Source of the DNA: Diplolepis rosae
Taxonomy: Eukaryota; Arthropoda; Insecta; Hymenoptera; Diplolepididae
Assembly (NCBI GenBank): GCA_030998225.1
Contig: JAPYXD010000262.1
Location: 310,001-374,000, forward strand
Length of the DNA stretch: 64,000 nucleotides
Direction of reading: 5' to 3'
Each line of letters opens with the position of its first letter. Within the stretch, counting starts at the first letter, position 1. A program made the translations under genes and the position numbers. Positions 11,760 to 23,929 of this stretch are shown here, piece by piece. The notes under the pieces are model-generated. The model was not told where the DNA came from. It made no database searches and saw only the letters and a program-made list of their open reading frames with translations.

Positions 11760-12019
11760 GTTACAAATTTATAATTGAGGCCTCGGGTACGTACCCAGGA
11801 AAAAAAAGTTTGATTGAAATTTCTGTGAATTGCGTACTTTAAAATTTACGATTAAAGATTTCTGAATCTGTAGATTTATCTGAAAGCGATTGCATCGAAA
11901 CATTTTTGAATTGCGTTTAGGACTTTTCAATCGTATAAATTTGTTTCATTGGCATTGGATCGTAGTATTACGATTAAGGTACTTATTATCCACAAAAATT
12001 AGTCCTCAGTCAAAAATAG
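11760..12019. other. Short unassigned stretch after the P gene
   Basis: Could contain the P-element 3' untranslated region. No terminal repeat was recognised. Confidence 0.25.
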
Positions 12020-12597
12020 ATAATTTTGCTTTCTATAATAGCAATGTTATTATTGAAGGGCTATTTTGGAAGACAATAGATTAATTTCTATGAAAAAAAT
12101 TAGAAATACAGAAAAATAATTTTATTAATTAATTTTATTTTTTACCCAACTTTTTTTCTTATCGCTTTTCGCCAAATTTTAAAAAATTATGCGATTTTAA
12201 TAAATTACAAATCTCTTTGTCGAGAAAAAGATTCCCCACAGCTTAACCATTTTCAATTTTCGAAAATGAATAAATTATTATCAAATTCAGCAATTTGTTT
12301 ATAAAAATTTCGTTTTGGAAAATGTTTTTTTAATGTTTTCAGCCATTAAAGAAATTATATTTAAAAATCAGAAACGGTGCAGTTGTGGGAAATCTTTTCT
12401 CTGAAAAAATGATTCATGATTTATTAAAATCGCACAATTTTTTTAAATTTGTTAAGAAGCGATAAGAAAAAAAGTTGGGTAAAAAATAAAATTAATTAAT
12501 AAAATTATTTTTCTGTATTTCTAATTTTTTTCATAGAAATTAATCTTTTGTCTTCGAAAATAGCCCTTCAATAATAACATTGCAATACAATTTTATG
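12020..12597. mobile_element. Foldback MITE, arms about 190 bp or more
   Basis: Left arm 12020-12210 and right arm 12412-12597 are inverted copies (for example GAAGGGCTATTTTGGAAGAC at 12056-12075 against GTCTTCGAAAATAGCCCTTC at 12550-12569). The pairing continues weakly toward the centre (GAGAAAAAGATTCCCCAC near 12221). A diverged copy of the right arm lies at about 13600-13790. The AT-rich stretch 12598-13002 after it holds nothing recognisable. Confidence 0.75.
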
Positions 12598-13002
12598 ATT
12601 CAAGCTTAATAATTTCTCAACGTTTGAAACAATTCTTTTATATCTTTGATTGCAGTCAGTTCACTTAATATAGAGGATTTTTTTAATCTCATCTAAAAAT
12701 ATGTAAAAAACTTTTCTATGTGCCCTACGAGGCATTATTGTGTTTTGTATTCCCTTATTGCATTTGGGCTCTCATTTTCGGATAGTAATATATTATAATA
12801 TAAATTTATTATATAAATAAAAAAAAATAAAGTTACTTAATATATTATTTCTTGGACTCAAGTTTATTCGTAAAAACCTTCTTTTATTAAGAAATAAAAA
12901 AAAGGATATTCAAATACATAAATAATTATTTCAATACTTATTTATGTCTTTGAATATACTTTTCTTTCGATTTCATTATTTTATTTAAATTTTGATTCCA
13001 TT

Positions 13003-13492
13003 ATCTGAATATTATCTGCTGTTATCTGATTGGTCATCTATTATCTATAACTATCTTATCTTAGGGTTCCGAGTATACGCTAGATGGGGCGTATGTTCTG
13101 CCACTTCTAAAGCATTGACCGTCCACCCCCTGCAATGAAGCGCGTCATGTCAGTGTATCCCCACTAACTCGCTTCGATTTCACGCTGTCTGTTGTCGAGT
13201 TAAAATCAGAAATTGTATTTTTCTCGACTTCATGCAAAGGAGGCGCGAAATAGACACAGAATTCAAAATTACGGAATATAACATTAAGAAAATTACACTT
13301 TTTTTCTATATACTTTGAAAAATATTGATCTGAAATAAGTATCTAAAAGATTTTGTGAAATTTTAAGATGATTTAAATACTTGAAAAATAATTTTTTAAT
13401 GAAATTTAAAGTCAATAAATGCTTAAAGATTCGAAACAAAATATCGATTTCAGCATTTTTTTTAAAATTATGTAGAGAATATTTTATAATAA
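13003..13492 (+). repeat. Second copy of the 490-bp sequence
   Basis: Near-identical, same orientation as 10351-10840, starting ATCTGAATAT and ending TTTATAATAA. Here it sits in non-coding AT-rich DNA. The near identity implies a recent event. Confidence 0.9.
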
Positions 13493-14107
13493 GATATCAT
13501 TCAAGATGAGATACAAGTTTCAAAAATGAAGGGTTTGAACATTTTCATAATAGGTAACATCTTTTGTATGAAAATTTCGATAAAGAAATGAAAAGACGAT
13601 TCTTGATTTATTTGAATCACATCATTTTTTTTAAATTTGGTATGAAGCGATAAGAAAAAAGTCGGGGTAAAAATAAAATTTGATAAATTTATTTTTTCTA
13701 ATGCTTCAAATATTTTTCTTGGAAATTAATCTCTTTTCTTTGAATTGATCTCTTCAATAATAATTTTTCTAAATTTGGAAGCAAAATTATCTTTTTTACC
13801 TAAGATCTAATTTTTGAAGATAAACTACGAAGAAAGTACATAAATTATATCTGAATTCGCAATATGAATTTACACCTTAAATTTTTTGAAATATGAAACA
13901 TCTTATACATATGACAATTTCAATAGATGAATGTAAATGAAGTGTTTGCTGATTTAAGAAAATACATAAATTATATGTGAATTTACACCTCAAACTTTTC
14001 TTCTTGATATGATTGACTTTCGTCAATGTGTTTTATTTTATAGAAAGATATTACAAAATAAATTTTAATTTAGATTTAGATTTCAAAAGGTTTTTTTCAG
14101 TATGTCT
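13493..14107. other. AT-rich stretch with a foldback relic
   Basis: 13600-13790 resembles the right arm of the foldback at 12412-12597 (shared AAGCGATAAGAAAAAA and CTTCAATAATAA). A short repeat TACATAAATTATAT...GAATT occurs twice (13838 and 13963). No gene. Confidence 0.4.
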
Positions 14108-15413
14108 TCATAGTGATACGTTGATCTGCTCCCACTAATAGAAGCATCAATAGTATATATACCCCAGATTCACCTCTGGAAGTTTGTCATTAAGTTCCGA
14201 ACAGTTGTACGGTTGTTAGGTCCGGACCGGTAATTCAACGTCGTGAGCAGACCCTACGATAAACGTAAGTCTCAGTGGATTTCTATGAGCAACTCAACAT
14301 TCGGTACTTGGTAAATAAAATCCTTGGTCCTTAAGTGGTGCAAGTCCGGAAACCGTAGTGCTAGATAGTTCCTTTGGATTACGTGTATCGTCGTATTTAG
14401 TCGTGTCGGTTAATAGTGATTCATTTCTGAAATCGGGACGAACTAACCTATCTTGTTAACAAGTGCATGTTTGATTCATTTCTCGTGTACTTAACAAGAT
14501 ACGTAAGCGGATAATTGATCACATCAGTCGCTGGTGGACTTGCATCCCTTACACCAACTATCCTGCAAGGATTTGTGCGCGTTGACTTGCAACAATAGGA
14601 GTAATAAACGACAATTCTCTCTTTTGCCCTCTAATTTAAGAGGTAGACAAGTAAGTTATACATATAAATAAGCATCTCAAAACTTATTATATTATCTATA
14701 ACACTGAATGTGGTGCGTGAGTTGTATACCTAGGCATCTCAAAACCTAGTATATTAGCGTAACACGTACACAATCAACTCCGGAAGTGACATATATATAG
14801 GCATCTCAAAACCTGTATATTTGGCTCATAACCGTACAAAACTTATAACACTGAATGTGGTGCGTGAGTTGTATACCTAGGCATCTCAAAACCTAGTATA
14901 TTAGCGTAACACGTACACAATCAACTCCGGAAGTGACATATGTATAGGCATCTCAAAACCTGTATATTTGGCTCATAACCGTACAAAACTTATAACACTG
15001 AATGTGGTGCGTGAGTTGTATACCTAGGCATCTCAAAACCTAGTATATTAGCGTAACACGTACACAATAAACTGCGAAAGTGACATATATATAGGCATCT
15101 CAAAACCTGTATATTTGGCTCGTAAACGCATAAAACTCATAAAATTGCCTTCTCATCCGAGAAGTAGTATAGTTTACCACCTAAGTAACAAACTGTGCAA
15201 CATTCTATTTATTTATAATAAATTGTCATTTATTTAAAAATTCAGTGTTTTATTATCATTGTGAACAACTCAGGGCCCATAGACCTGACAAGTGACAACG
15301 TACCCACAAACAAAAATAAATTATCAGGCCTTACCAACCTGATATAATCAGCCTACCGCCTCCCTTACATGCAATTATCCAACCTACCCTCGCCTTTTGC
15401 TCGGGACGTAACA
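14108..15413 (-). repeat. LTR fragment, same family as the solo LTR at 60361
   Basis: Read on the minus strand it starts TGTTACGTCCCGAGC at 15413 and follows the LTR at 60361 to about 61440, ending near TGCTCCCACT at about 14135. The last roughly 0.8 kb of the LTR is not present, so this copy is truncated, and no target duplication was found. It lies 0.4 kb upstream of the CACTA-like transposase and may have cut off its first exons. Confidence 0.75.
14700..15146. repeat. 147-bp tandem array in the LTR fragment, three copies
   Basis: GAATGTGGTGCGTGAGTTG recurs at 14706, 14853 and 15000, a period of exactly 147 bp. Each unit carries two GGCATCTCAAAACC motifs, one of them in the near-palindrome TAGGCATCTCAAAACCTA. 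The related LTR at 60.7 kb has this region once. Confidence 0.85.
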
Positions 15414-15821
15414 CCAGTTCTTTCATGTATAAAATTTTTTCAGAAATGATGATGTCTCTGACTATTCGTTATCGCCTTCCGAAAGGTATATACATATAAA
15501 GAAGTGATATGATATATTTGTAATGAATTGTACCCAAGAACAAAAAATTATTCACTTGAATCTGACACTCCGCTGTACATAACTAGGTAAAATAGTGTTT
15601 TCGGACAATTTATCAGAAGTTTCTGATTCAAGTTATAGGACCAATTTACATACAAGCCTTCATTCCGATTCACGTAATATATTTCTCAAGCCACGTTCTT
15701 GAAAAATACGGTACACAGAGACATTCCTTTAATCGTTTTATTTTTCCTGAGTATGCTTGTTTTTTATATATAAACATATTTTATAATTTAATCATTCATT
15801 AGGTAAAATTTAATTTTTAGT
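15414..15821 (+). other. Possible upstream exons of the CACTA-like gene
   Basis: A splice-bounded stretch at about 15444-15485 (acceptor TTTTTTCAG, donor AAAGGTATAT) could encode a short acidic peptide. A further Ser-rich stretch (about 15603-15700) looks similar in composition to the acidic N-termini of such transposases. Neither was joined with confidence. Confidence 0.25.
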
Positions 15822-17856
15822 GTGGATCTTTTCACGGGAAGTTTCACTTCACTATCGGAGTATGATACAGATGAAAAAAATGAAATGGAGAAGAACTTCT
15901 TTAAGAACTGTCAGGTAGAACCTGATGATGATATAGAATGCGATGTCAATGAACTGGAAGCATCAAAACGTATACGAGAGAGATTGAAAGAATGGGCTAA
16001 TAAACACACAAATAATATAACAAGAACAGCATTAAATGAACTGTTAATCATGCTTCGCGATTACGGTCACAGAGATTTACCTAAATGTGCGGAGACATTA
16101 TTGGGTACAAATCGAACCGGGGATAAGATAAAAACGATGAAATCGAAGAGAGGAACGGATGCATCCTATGTTTATACAGGCATAGAAAGTGTTTTGAAAG
16201 ATAAGATTGCAGAAGAAGATTTTAAAGAAAGAATAATTAAACTTTTAATCAACATAGACGGTCTACCTTTGTATAATAAATCATTAATACAATTATGGCC
16301 GATCTTGATACAGATTTTGCATAATGATTATGATTGTAAGCCCTTTGTAGCTGGAATGTTCTGCGGAGATTCGAAACCAGCAAGCGCAAGCGATTTCTTG
16401 AAAGATTTTGTCGAGGAATGTGCAAAATTAATTGAAGAGGGTGTTAAAATCGGAAATACGATTTACAAGGTCGAAATTTCTGCATTTGTCTGTGACACAC
16501 CGGCCCGCGCTTTCGTAAAATGCACCAAGGGGCATTCTGGTTTTTATTCGTGCGAAAGGTGTGAGGTAAATGTAAAATAATACATATCAGTAATTTAAAT
16601 GCTGTAATAAAAAAGCAATAATTTTTATTTCCTACTTTCAAAGACTTGGAAACGATTCAAAATAACATAAATATAATCACTTTTCTCAGATACGTGGAAA
16701 AACTCACAGTGGTAAAAGGATTTTCTCAGAAACGAACTGTCAAAAACGAACGAAGGATTCATTTATCGCTTGCAGAAAGACTAAAGATCAGCAACGACAT
16801 CACCAGCCAAACACGCCATCACCTTTGCTTCGTATTCCAGGATTCGATCCCGTACGCCAAGTCGTTCTCGATTACATGCATCTTCTTTGTAATGGTGTTA
16901 TGAAAACTTTATTAGAAAGATGGATTGGAAAAAAGATGAATCGGGCAAAGCTACAACGTCTCCAACGAAAGAAATTAAAGGATATTCTATCGGCGTTGAA
17001 AGGATCAATCTCAACAGAGATTCACAGGAAAACATTCGATTCAGAAGACATACCTAATTGGAAAGTAACTCACTATAGATTTTTCTTATTGTATGGTGGA
17101 CCTTTCCTTTTGAAATTCATTTTGCCAAAAAGATTGTATCGGAATTTTTTGCATTTGTCGATTGCAAGTCGCATTTTGTGCCATTCTACTTTGGCACTTA
17201 CTCATACTGACATTGCCAATGATTTCTTGCTGAATTTCTTTTCCAAACTACCGGAGCTTTATGGAGAAAGTATACAGAGCATCAATTTCCATAATTTGAT
17301 ACATTTGAGTGACGACGTCAGGAAAATGAAAGCAGCGTTAACAGCCTATTCGGCATTTCCGTTCGAGAATCTACTGGGAATAATCAAGAAACTCATTCGA
17401 ACGCCTAGAAATCCACTAGCCCAACTTTTTAGAAGATTATCTGAAATCTACTCAACTTCTGAGATTATGAAAAAACGTTCGATGTTGAGTAATCGCGTGG
17501 AAATAAGTCGAAACGTTTCTGAAATTGATTACTCGGATATCAATATCAAGTCGTCCCACATCAGTGTAACTCGTCCAAATGATATTGTGGAATTGTCAAG
17601 TGGCACCTTCATGAAGGTCAAACGTATCTTTTGTAATGCTTCGGATATCAGCAATGTGTTCATTGAAGGCCATGAATTGAAAACAAAGAATGCATTTGAA
17701 TATCCTAGAGCATCGTCTGAAGTAGGACTTTATATTTGCCCTGAAGAATCTCGAAGCTGTCCTTTAAGGAAGTATTCTACAACATCAATCGTAAGAAAAT
17801 GCTTTCGAATTGATGTTGAGCAAACGACTTACTTAGCAAGCCTTTTGCACACGTAA
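15822..17856 (+). CDS. CACTA/EnSpm-like (TNP2-type) transposase, two main exons
   Basis: Two exons join in phase: the first to 16565 (donor GAG|GTAAAT after CERCE) and the second from 16690 (acceptor TTTTCTCAG) to the stop at 17854, about 636 codons. An acceptor at 15819-15820 shows that the first exon listed is internal, so the true N-terminus is upstream. Visible family blocks: LPKCAETLLGTNR, NIDGLPLYNKS...QLWPIL, CDTPARAFVKCTKGHSGFYSCERC (a Cys pair), GFDPVRQVVLDYMHLLCNGVMK (with the conserved Asp), then PFENLLGIIKKLIRTPRNPLAQL and the C-terminal SLLHT. These match the DUF4218/Transposase_21 type found in CACTA elements; DNA cutting is inferred from the family. No stop was found inside. 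It lies 1.4 kb from the palindrome of DUF4806-like genes. Confidence 0.7.
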
Positions 17857-18503
17857 TTCATTATAATCGAGTGTGGTGACCGCTTTCTGTGTGAAAACGG
17901 TAATATGTAGAATTATTTTCTTCGAGCTATTTATGATATTGCTCATTCTTCTGACAGGCGCCTCCATTGATCATTTATATTTTACCAAACTAGTATTAGT
18001 CATTAGTCATTATATTTCTAACTTCAAAGTTTTTAAGATTTGAAAAAATCGTGATTTCGATGGCTTCCATAACTCACAGAGTTGATGAAAATGAAAATCA
18101 TGTAGGTGGCTCAATATTTTACTGTCTACGACACAGTCATTTAAATGTTTGTCCTGCAATTACTATAGTGTTTAAAAAAGGTTAAAATTGTTCATTTTAA
18201 ATAAAATCAATAAATTTTTTAAGGCCAAGCATACTTGTATCATTATTATTGTAAATTATAAAATTTGATGTCCCTATTAATTCAAATGTCATTAAAACTG
18301 AAGCAATTATTTAATATTTGAACTGCGGAGGCACGAGGGGACAATCTAATAAATGTCTAGACAATAACTTTTTCCTATATTTCAAAATATTTTCACCCCC
18401 AATTTATACACGTATAGTATTGAAAGGTTATTATGAAAATGTAAACCAATCCTATAGTGAAAAAATACGGTCGTAAATATGACCGTCATATGACCGTAAA
18501 AAG
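17857..18503. other. AT-rich sequence downstream of the transposase
   Basis: Probably the 3' flank of the transposon; no CACTA terminal repeat was recognised. No gene. Confidence 0.3.
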
Positions 18504-18820
18504 GGTAGTGAAATTGAAACCACATTAATTGCCGTATCATAGCCATGCTTATTACCACATTTTGATCATAATTAGGACTATATATTCACGGCCATAATTA
18601 CGGTCATATTATGACCATAATTACGACCGTGACCTAATGTTTTTATCAGTGATAAAAAACGTTAAGTAAAGGTCATAAATATGACCGTGTGGCGTGAGTT
18701 CACCAGTTATCACTGATAAAAAGTTAGGTCACGGTCGTAATTATGGCCATACTTATGATCAAAATACGGTCATAAGCATGGTTATAATACGGCCGTTAAT
18801 GTGCTTTCAATTCCACTACC
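18504..18820. mobile_element. MITE rich in GGTCATA/TATGACC motifs
   Basis: Ends GGTAGTGAAATTGAAA and TTTCAATTCCACTACC are inverted copies. The pairing runs inward, including TTATCAGTGATAAAAA, so most of the element can fold into one hairpin. CGGTCATA-type motifs recur many times. No target duplication was established. Confidence 0.7.
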
Positions 18821-19054
18821 GATTTTACAACAAATACACAGACTTTAAATAGTAATTTGAAACATTTCCATTTCAAGTATTAATTGAAATTTCAAATTTG
18901 CCTCGCGAATTGACGAAGGTGTTAATCGATCGATTGTCTCTTTCGAGTTCAACTTATAGCGAGCGTCGTAGTGTCGCCGCTGAACTTTGATGGTTTTGAA
19001 TGCGTTGATGTAAATTCTGCAGACAGAGGTTTCAGATTTTAATAAACTTTATAT
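18821..19054. other. Unassigned flank of the palindrome
   Basis: A short GC-richer patch (18905-19000) with no open frame. No repeat pair was seen. Confidence 0.25.
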
Positions 19055-19252
19055 GTAATTCACTTAATTCTACTTAATCCTTATTATTAGAAAGATACTA
19101 GACTTTTAGAAGAAACAACACATTTATTACTGAAAATGTAATTCTGTTTTATTTATTTAACTACTTAAATTTTTAAAAAACATGGAATTATATTTATAAG
19201 GTAAAACTTCTTATCTCTCGTTAATGATATACTGCCATCTTTTATGCAAAGT

Positions 19253-21413
19253 CTATGCGCTCATGCGCATTTTTTTACCTCCCTCTCTGTCAGCTGCACC
19301 AGACAACCATTTGCTGGTTTTTGCGACGATATCTTTGGGGCTAATTTCGAGCATATCCGACAGAATGGCTGCAACAAACGTTGTCATTTAGATTGAAAAT
19401 TTGATTCAATAAATAAAAATAAAGAAATAAAAATCAAAGTAAAAAGATTTCAAAATGGTGCAAAAAGTTTCGAATTTTGGATTCATTAAAATTAAATTTT
19501 CTCTATATTGTTGGTCTCAAAATAGTAGCTCCATCCTTCATGACAGTGTCAAGCCTAATATTAATAAATAAATTTAAAACTTTTACATTTTTTCAGAGCT
19601 TAAGAGCTACTATAATAAAATGTAATTCTTAAATACAATGAGTTTTGTTTCATTACATTTTTTTTACATTAAAACCATTATTTTAAAATATAAATTTCAT
19701 TTTATACGTACATGCCATGGTTTGATATGTATATGTTACACTAAAATCCGCCTTTCCGATGCCTCTGACTTTTCTCCCTGTTGCAGTGAATTCCATCTGT
19801 ACATTTTTTGTAATTATGTACGGGAGGCATCTCTTAATTCCTTCTGTCAATGTCTTCGTGCCTCTCAGAAGACATTGCATCAGACATTTCTGAGAACAAA
19901 ATCAATTTTTATCAAATTTTCTAATTTCAACTTACCTAAAAAAAACTTGAAACTCTTTTACTTACAAATGCTTCCTGTTTCGTAGAATCAGCTTTCAGGT
20001 TCTGTTCAAAGGAAGTAAAAGTTTCCAGATTTGAAATCGGGAGAGGAATTTCAAACTTTTTCTTTGCTTCTTCGATTTTTCCCAATGTAGTTTCCATGCC
20101 GCTGTTTGTCAAAGACTCCGACAGTAGATCCATGCGCTTTTTGAAATCGTATAAGATACTGCTTTTTGCTATTTTAATCTCTTTTTTGATTGTTGCTTTC
20201 ATTCGTTCCTCCAAATTTTCCAAAGAATTTTTGAAAAGCGATTTTATCATCTCAAAAAAATCTGTTATAACGAAAGAAGATTAGTTCATTAACATTTGAA
20301 ATAATTTTTCTGTAATTTCTATATACAATAGTATTTTATCGTAGAAAAAAATATGGTGCATTAAAAGAATTTTCAAAATATGTGGAAAAATGTACGAATT
20401 AGTATCGTGACGCACCGTTAGATTCTTCAAGACTGATAGCTTGAGTTTCATATTTTCTTTTCTTTGATGGTTTAATGCCGGATCCTCGAGGGATCGCATA
20501 TGTTGAATATATTTCATTATCTGTTTTAAATGAATGGTATTAAAGATATATATTTTAGATATGTAGCAATTTTTAAGCAAGTAAAAATTTAATTAAAACT
20601 TACAACTTTGGGAAGTGTGATGAGGCGTGCTTTGCTTCTGCTTTTTTTTACCGCTTTCTTTGAATTTAGGTGCAAAGGCAGGTGGATCTTCTAAAATGTC
20701 ATGTGAAACATTTTCACTGAGATTTCCGCTTGTTTCGCCATCTGAAAACATATTGAACCGCATTAACATATTTTCCTTTTTCTTGTTTGAAATGAATGAA
20801 GGACTCTACCTGAATCACTAATATTACCATTCGGCGTTTTGCTGCGATGATTGAAACTGGATTTTCGATTTTTGTAAGTAGTCTTCTCATTCGAATGATT
20901 ATTCGACCAATCTGACTCGCTGTCTCCTTTTTTGTCACTATCTTCTTCTTCTTCGGCTTCACCTGTCTCTTCTTCAGCGGAATTTCCGGTCTCCTCGCTG
21001 GACTCCGCACCAGTCGTACATTCAATGGTGGAATGAATACAGGACCTTTCTACTCTTCTTAGACCTTGATGATAGGAACCTACACAATGTAGGCATATAT
21101 GTTATATAATTTTTTTCCGTGGAATCATAAGAAAATTTTGAATAGAAAGAAATTGTATTACACAGAAAGAAAACTTACTAGCTCCCTGCAATACGCGTAT
21201 AGCGAATTTTTTCCAAGAGTTTTTAGGTGGAATCCGTTCCTTTATCCAAGTTTGCAATTTATTGTTGCTAACTCCTCGCATGGGATAATGACACATAAGG
21301 GGAGATTCAGAGATATTAATCCATAGTGATGGTACCAAATCGACTATTTTTTTACCGTCTTCATCAATTTCGTCGATAAATTCCACGACGACGTACGGTT
21401 TTTTCAGATACAT
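19253..21413 (-). CDS. DUF4806-like protein, left palindrome copy (intact)
   Basis: Mirror of the right-arm gene on the minus strand: seven exons with GT-AG borders, ATG at 21411-21413 and stop at 19253-19255. The exons sum to 1338 bases, 445 residues. In order: an N-terminal block (YVVVEFIDEIDE, VDLVPSLW), an acidic Glu/Asp-rich stretch (about 110-145), a basic segment with KPSKKRK (possible nuclear signal), a predicted coiled coil (MIKSLFKNSLENLEERMK), then IPLPISNLETFTSFEQNL and a C-terminal region ending SKWLSGAADREGG. The last two blocks resemble DUF4806, a domain of unknown function common in insects. At 20865-20867 this copy has the sense codon CGA where the right copy has TGA. Function unknown; nuclear or transposon-related by inference. 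Confidence 0.75.
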
Positions 21414-21769
21414 TTGCGTCTAAATAAGAAAGAATTTTTTTTACTAATAACAGAAATCATGGAGCTGACCTAGGATTAAGTAGATCCCTGTTGGAAGTAG
21501 TATTCAGATAAATATCCTTACTCAAGATACGGAATGAAATGAATTTGAGGTCTCGAAACCTAAACCTTACTTAATCAGGCATTAAAAGTACTTAATTTAA
21601 AATTTTCTGCATTCATTATTAATTCAAACTCAAATCTTTAAAAATTATAATTCCTTATAGAATTCTATCTCTTTGAATCCGTTTACTTCCAACAGGGATC
21701 TACTTAATCCTAGGTCAGCTCCATGATTTCTGTTATTAGTAAAAAAAATTCTTTCTTATTTAGACGCAA
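21414..21769. promoter_or_regulatory. Shared divergent 5' region of the twin genes
   Basis: The 356 bp between the two start codons include the inner ends of both arms and the unique 184-bp spacer (21500-21683). Any promoter in the arms is duplicated by symmetry. TTATTTAG six bases before each ATG could be an acceptor, so a 5' untranslated exon may exist. No TATA box was assigned. Confidence 0.45.
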
Positions 21770-23929
21770 ATGTATCTGAAAAAACCGTACGTCGTCGTGG
21801 AATTTATCGACGAAATTGATGAAGACGGTAAAAAAATAGTCGATTTGGTACCATCACTATGGATTAATATCTCTGAATCTCCCCTTATGTGTCATTATCC
21901 CATGCGAGGAGTTAGCAACAATAAATTGCAAACTTGGATAAAGGAACGGATTCCACCTAAAAACTCTTGGAAAAAATTCGCTATACGCGTATTGCAGGGA
22001 GCTAGTAAGTTTTCTTTCTGTGTAATACAATTTCTTTCTATTCAAAATTTTCTTATGATTCCACGGAAAAAAATTATATAACATATATGCCTACATTGTG
22101 TAGGTTCCTATCATCAAGGTCTAAGAAGAGTAGAAAGGTCCTGTATTCATTCCACCATTGAATGTACGACTGGTGCGGAGTCCAGCGAGGAGACCGGAAA
22201 TTCCGCTGAAGAAGAGACAGGTGAAGCCGAAGAAGAAGAAGATAGTGACAAAAAAGGAGACAGCGAGTCAGATTGGTCGAATAATCATTCGAATGAGAAG
22301 ACTACTTACAAAAATTGAAAATCCAGTTTCAATCATCGCAGCAAAACGCCGAATGGTAATATTAGTGATTCAGGTAGAGTCCTTCATTCATTTCAAACAA
22401 GAAAAAGGAAAATATGTTAATGCGGTTCAATATGTTTTCAGATGGCGAAACAAGCGGAAATCTCAGTGAAAATGTTTCACATGACATTTTAGAAGATCCA
22501 CCTGCCTTTGCACCTAAATTCAAAGAAAGCGGTAAAAAAAAGCAGAAGCAAAGCACGTCTCATCACACTTCCCAAAGTTGTAAGTTTTAATTAAATTTTT
22601 ACTTGCTTAAAAATTGCTACATATCTAAAATATATATCTTTAATACCATTCATTTAAAACAGATAATGAAATATATTCAACATATGCGATCCCTCGAGGA
22701 TCCGGCATTAAACCATCAAAGAAAAGAAAATATGAAACTCAAGCTATCAGTCTTGAAGAATCTAACGGTGCGTCACGATACTAATTCGTACATTTTTCCA
22801 CATATTTTGAAAATTCTTTTAATGCACCATATTTTTTTCTACGATAAAATACTATTGTATATAGAAATTACAGAAAAATTATTTCAAATGTTAATGAACT
22901 AATCTTCTTTCGTTATAACAGATTTTTTTGAGATGATAAAATCGCTTTTCAAAAATTCTTTGGAAAATTTGGAGGAACGAATGAAAGCAACAATCAAAAA
23001 AGAGATTAAAATAGCAAAAAGCAGTATCTTATACGATTTCAAAAAGCGCATGGATCTACTGTCGGAGTCTTTGACAAACAGCGGCATGGAAACTACATTG
23101 GGAAAAATCGAAGAAGCAAAGAAAAAGTTTGAAATTCCTCTCCCGATTTCAAATCTGGAAACTTTTACTTCCTTTGAACAGAACCTGAAAGCTGATTCTA
23201 CGAAACAGGAAGCATTTGTAAGTAAAAGAGTTTCAAGTTTTTTTTAGGTAAGTTGAAATTAGAAAATTTGATAAAAATTGATTTTGTTCTCAGAAATGTC
23301 TGATGCAATGTCTTCTGAGAGGCACGAAGACATTGACAGAAGGAATTAAGAGATGCCTCCCGTACATAATTACAAAAAATGTACAGATGGAATTCACTGC
23401 AACAGGGAGAAAAGTCAGAGGCATCGGAAAGGCGGATTTTAGTGTAACATATACATATCAAACCATGGCATGTACGTATAAAATGAAATTTATATTTTAA
23501 AATAATGGTTTTAATGTAAAAAATGTAATGAAACAAAACTCATTGTATTTAAGAATTACATTTTATTATAGTAGCTCTTAAGCTCTGAAAAAAATGTAAA
23601 AGTTTTAAATTTATTTATTAATATTAGGCTTGACACTGTCATGAAGGATGGAGCTACTATTTTGAGACCAACAATATAGAGAAAATTTAATTTTAATGAA
23701 TCCAAAATTCGAAACTTTTTGCACCATTTTGAAATCTTTTTACTTTGATTTTTATTTCTTTATTTTTATTTATTGAATCAAATTTTCAATCTAAATGACA
23801 ACGTTTGTTGCAGCCATTCTGTCGGATATGCTCGAAATTAGCCCCAAAGATATCGTCGCAAAAACCAGCAAATGGTTGTCTGGTGCAGCTGACAGAGAGG
23901 GAGGTAAAAAAATGCGCATGAGCGCATAG
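21770..23929 (+). pseudogene. DUF4806-like protein, right palindrome copy (nonsense codon)
   Basis: Exons: 21770-22004, 22104-22373, 22442-22579, 22663-22767, 22922-23217, 23294-23471, 23814-23929. All junctions are GT-AG and phases join without loss, total 1338 bases, which strongly supports the model. The protein layout is as in the left copy, with the DUF4806-like part in exons 5 to 7 (PLPISNLETF; CLMQCLLRGTKTL; ILSDMLEISPKD). In exon 2 the base at 22316 is T, turning CGA into TGA at codon 150, after EKTTYKN. The product would lose the coiled coil and the DUF4806-like region unless the stop is bypassed. It is the younger broken allele of an otherwise identical pair. Confidence 0.7.

Noticed and set aside
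11890..12084. 64-codon frame after P copy 1
   Set aside because: It overlaps the foldback MITE arm, and no splice or start context supports it.
14160..15413. CRISPR-like array (regular repeats with spacers)
   Set aside because: The 147-bp period, near-identical units and LTR context make it a tandem duplication; there is no cas-like gene and the genome is eukaryotic.
16646..16903. Separate 85-codon frame METIQNN...
   Set aside because: It is an off-frame reading of the intron end and exon 2; the frame from 16690 continues the transposase.
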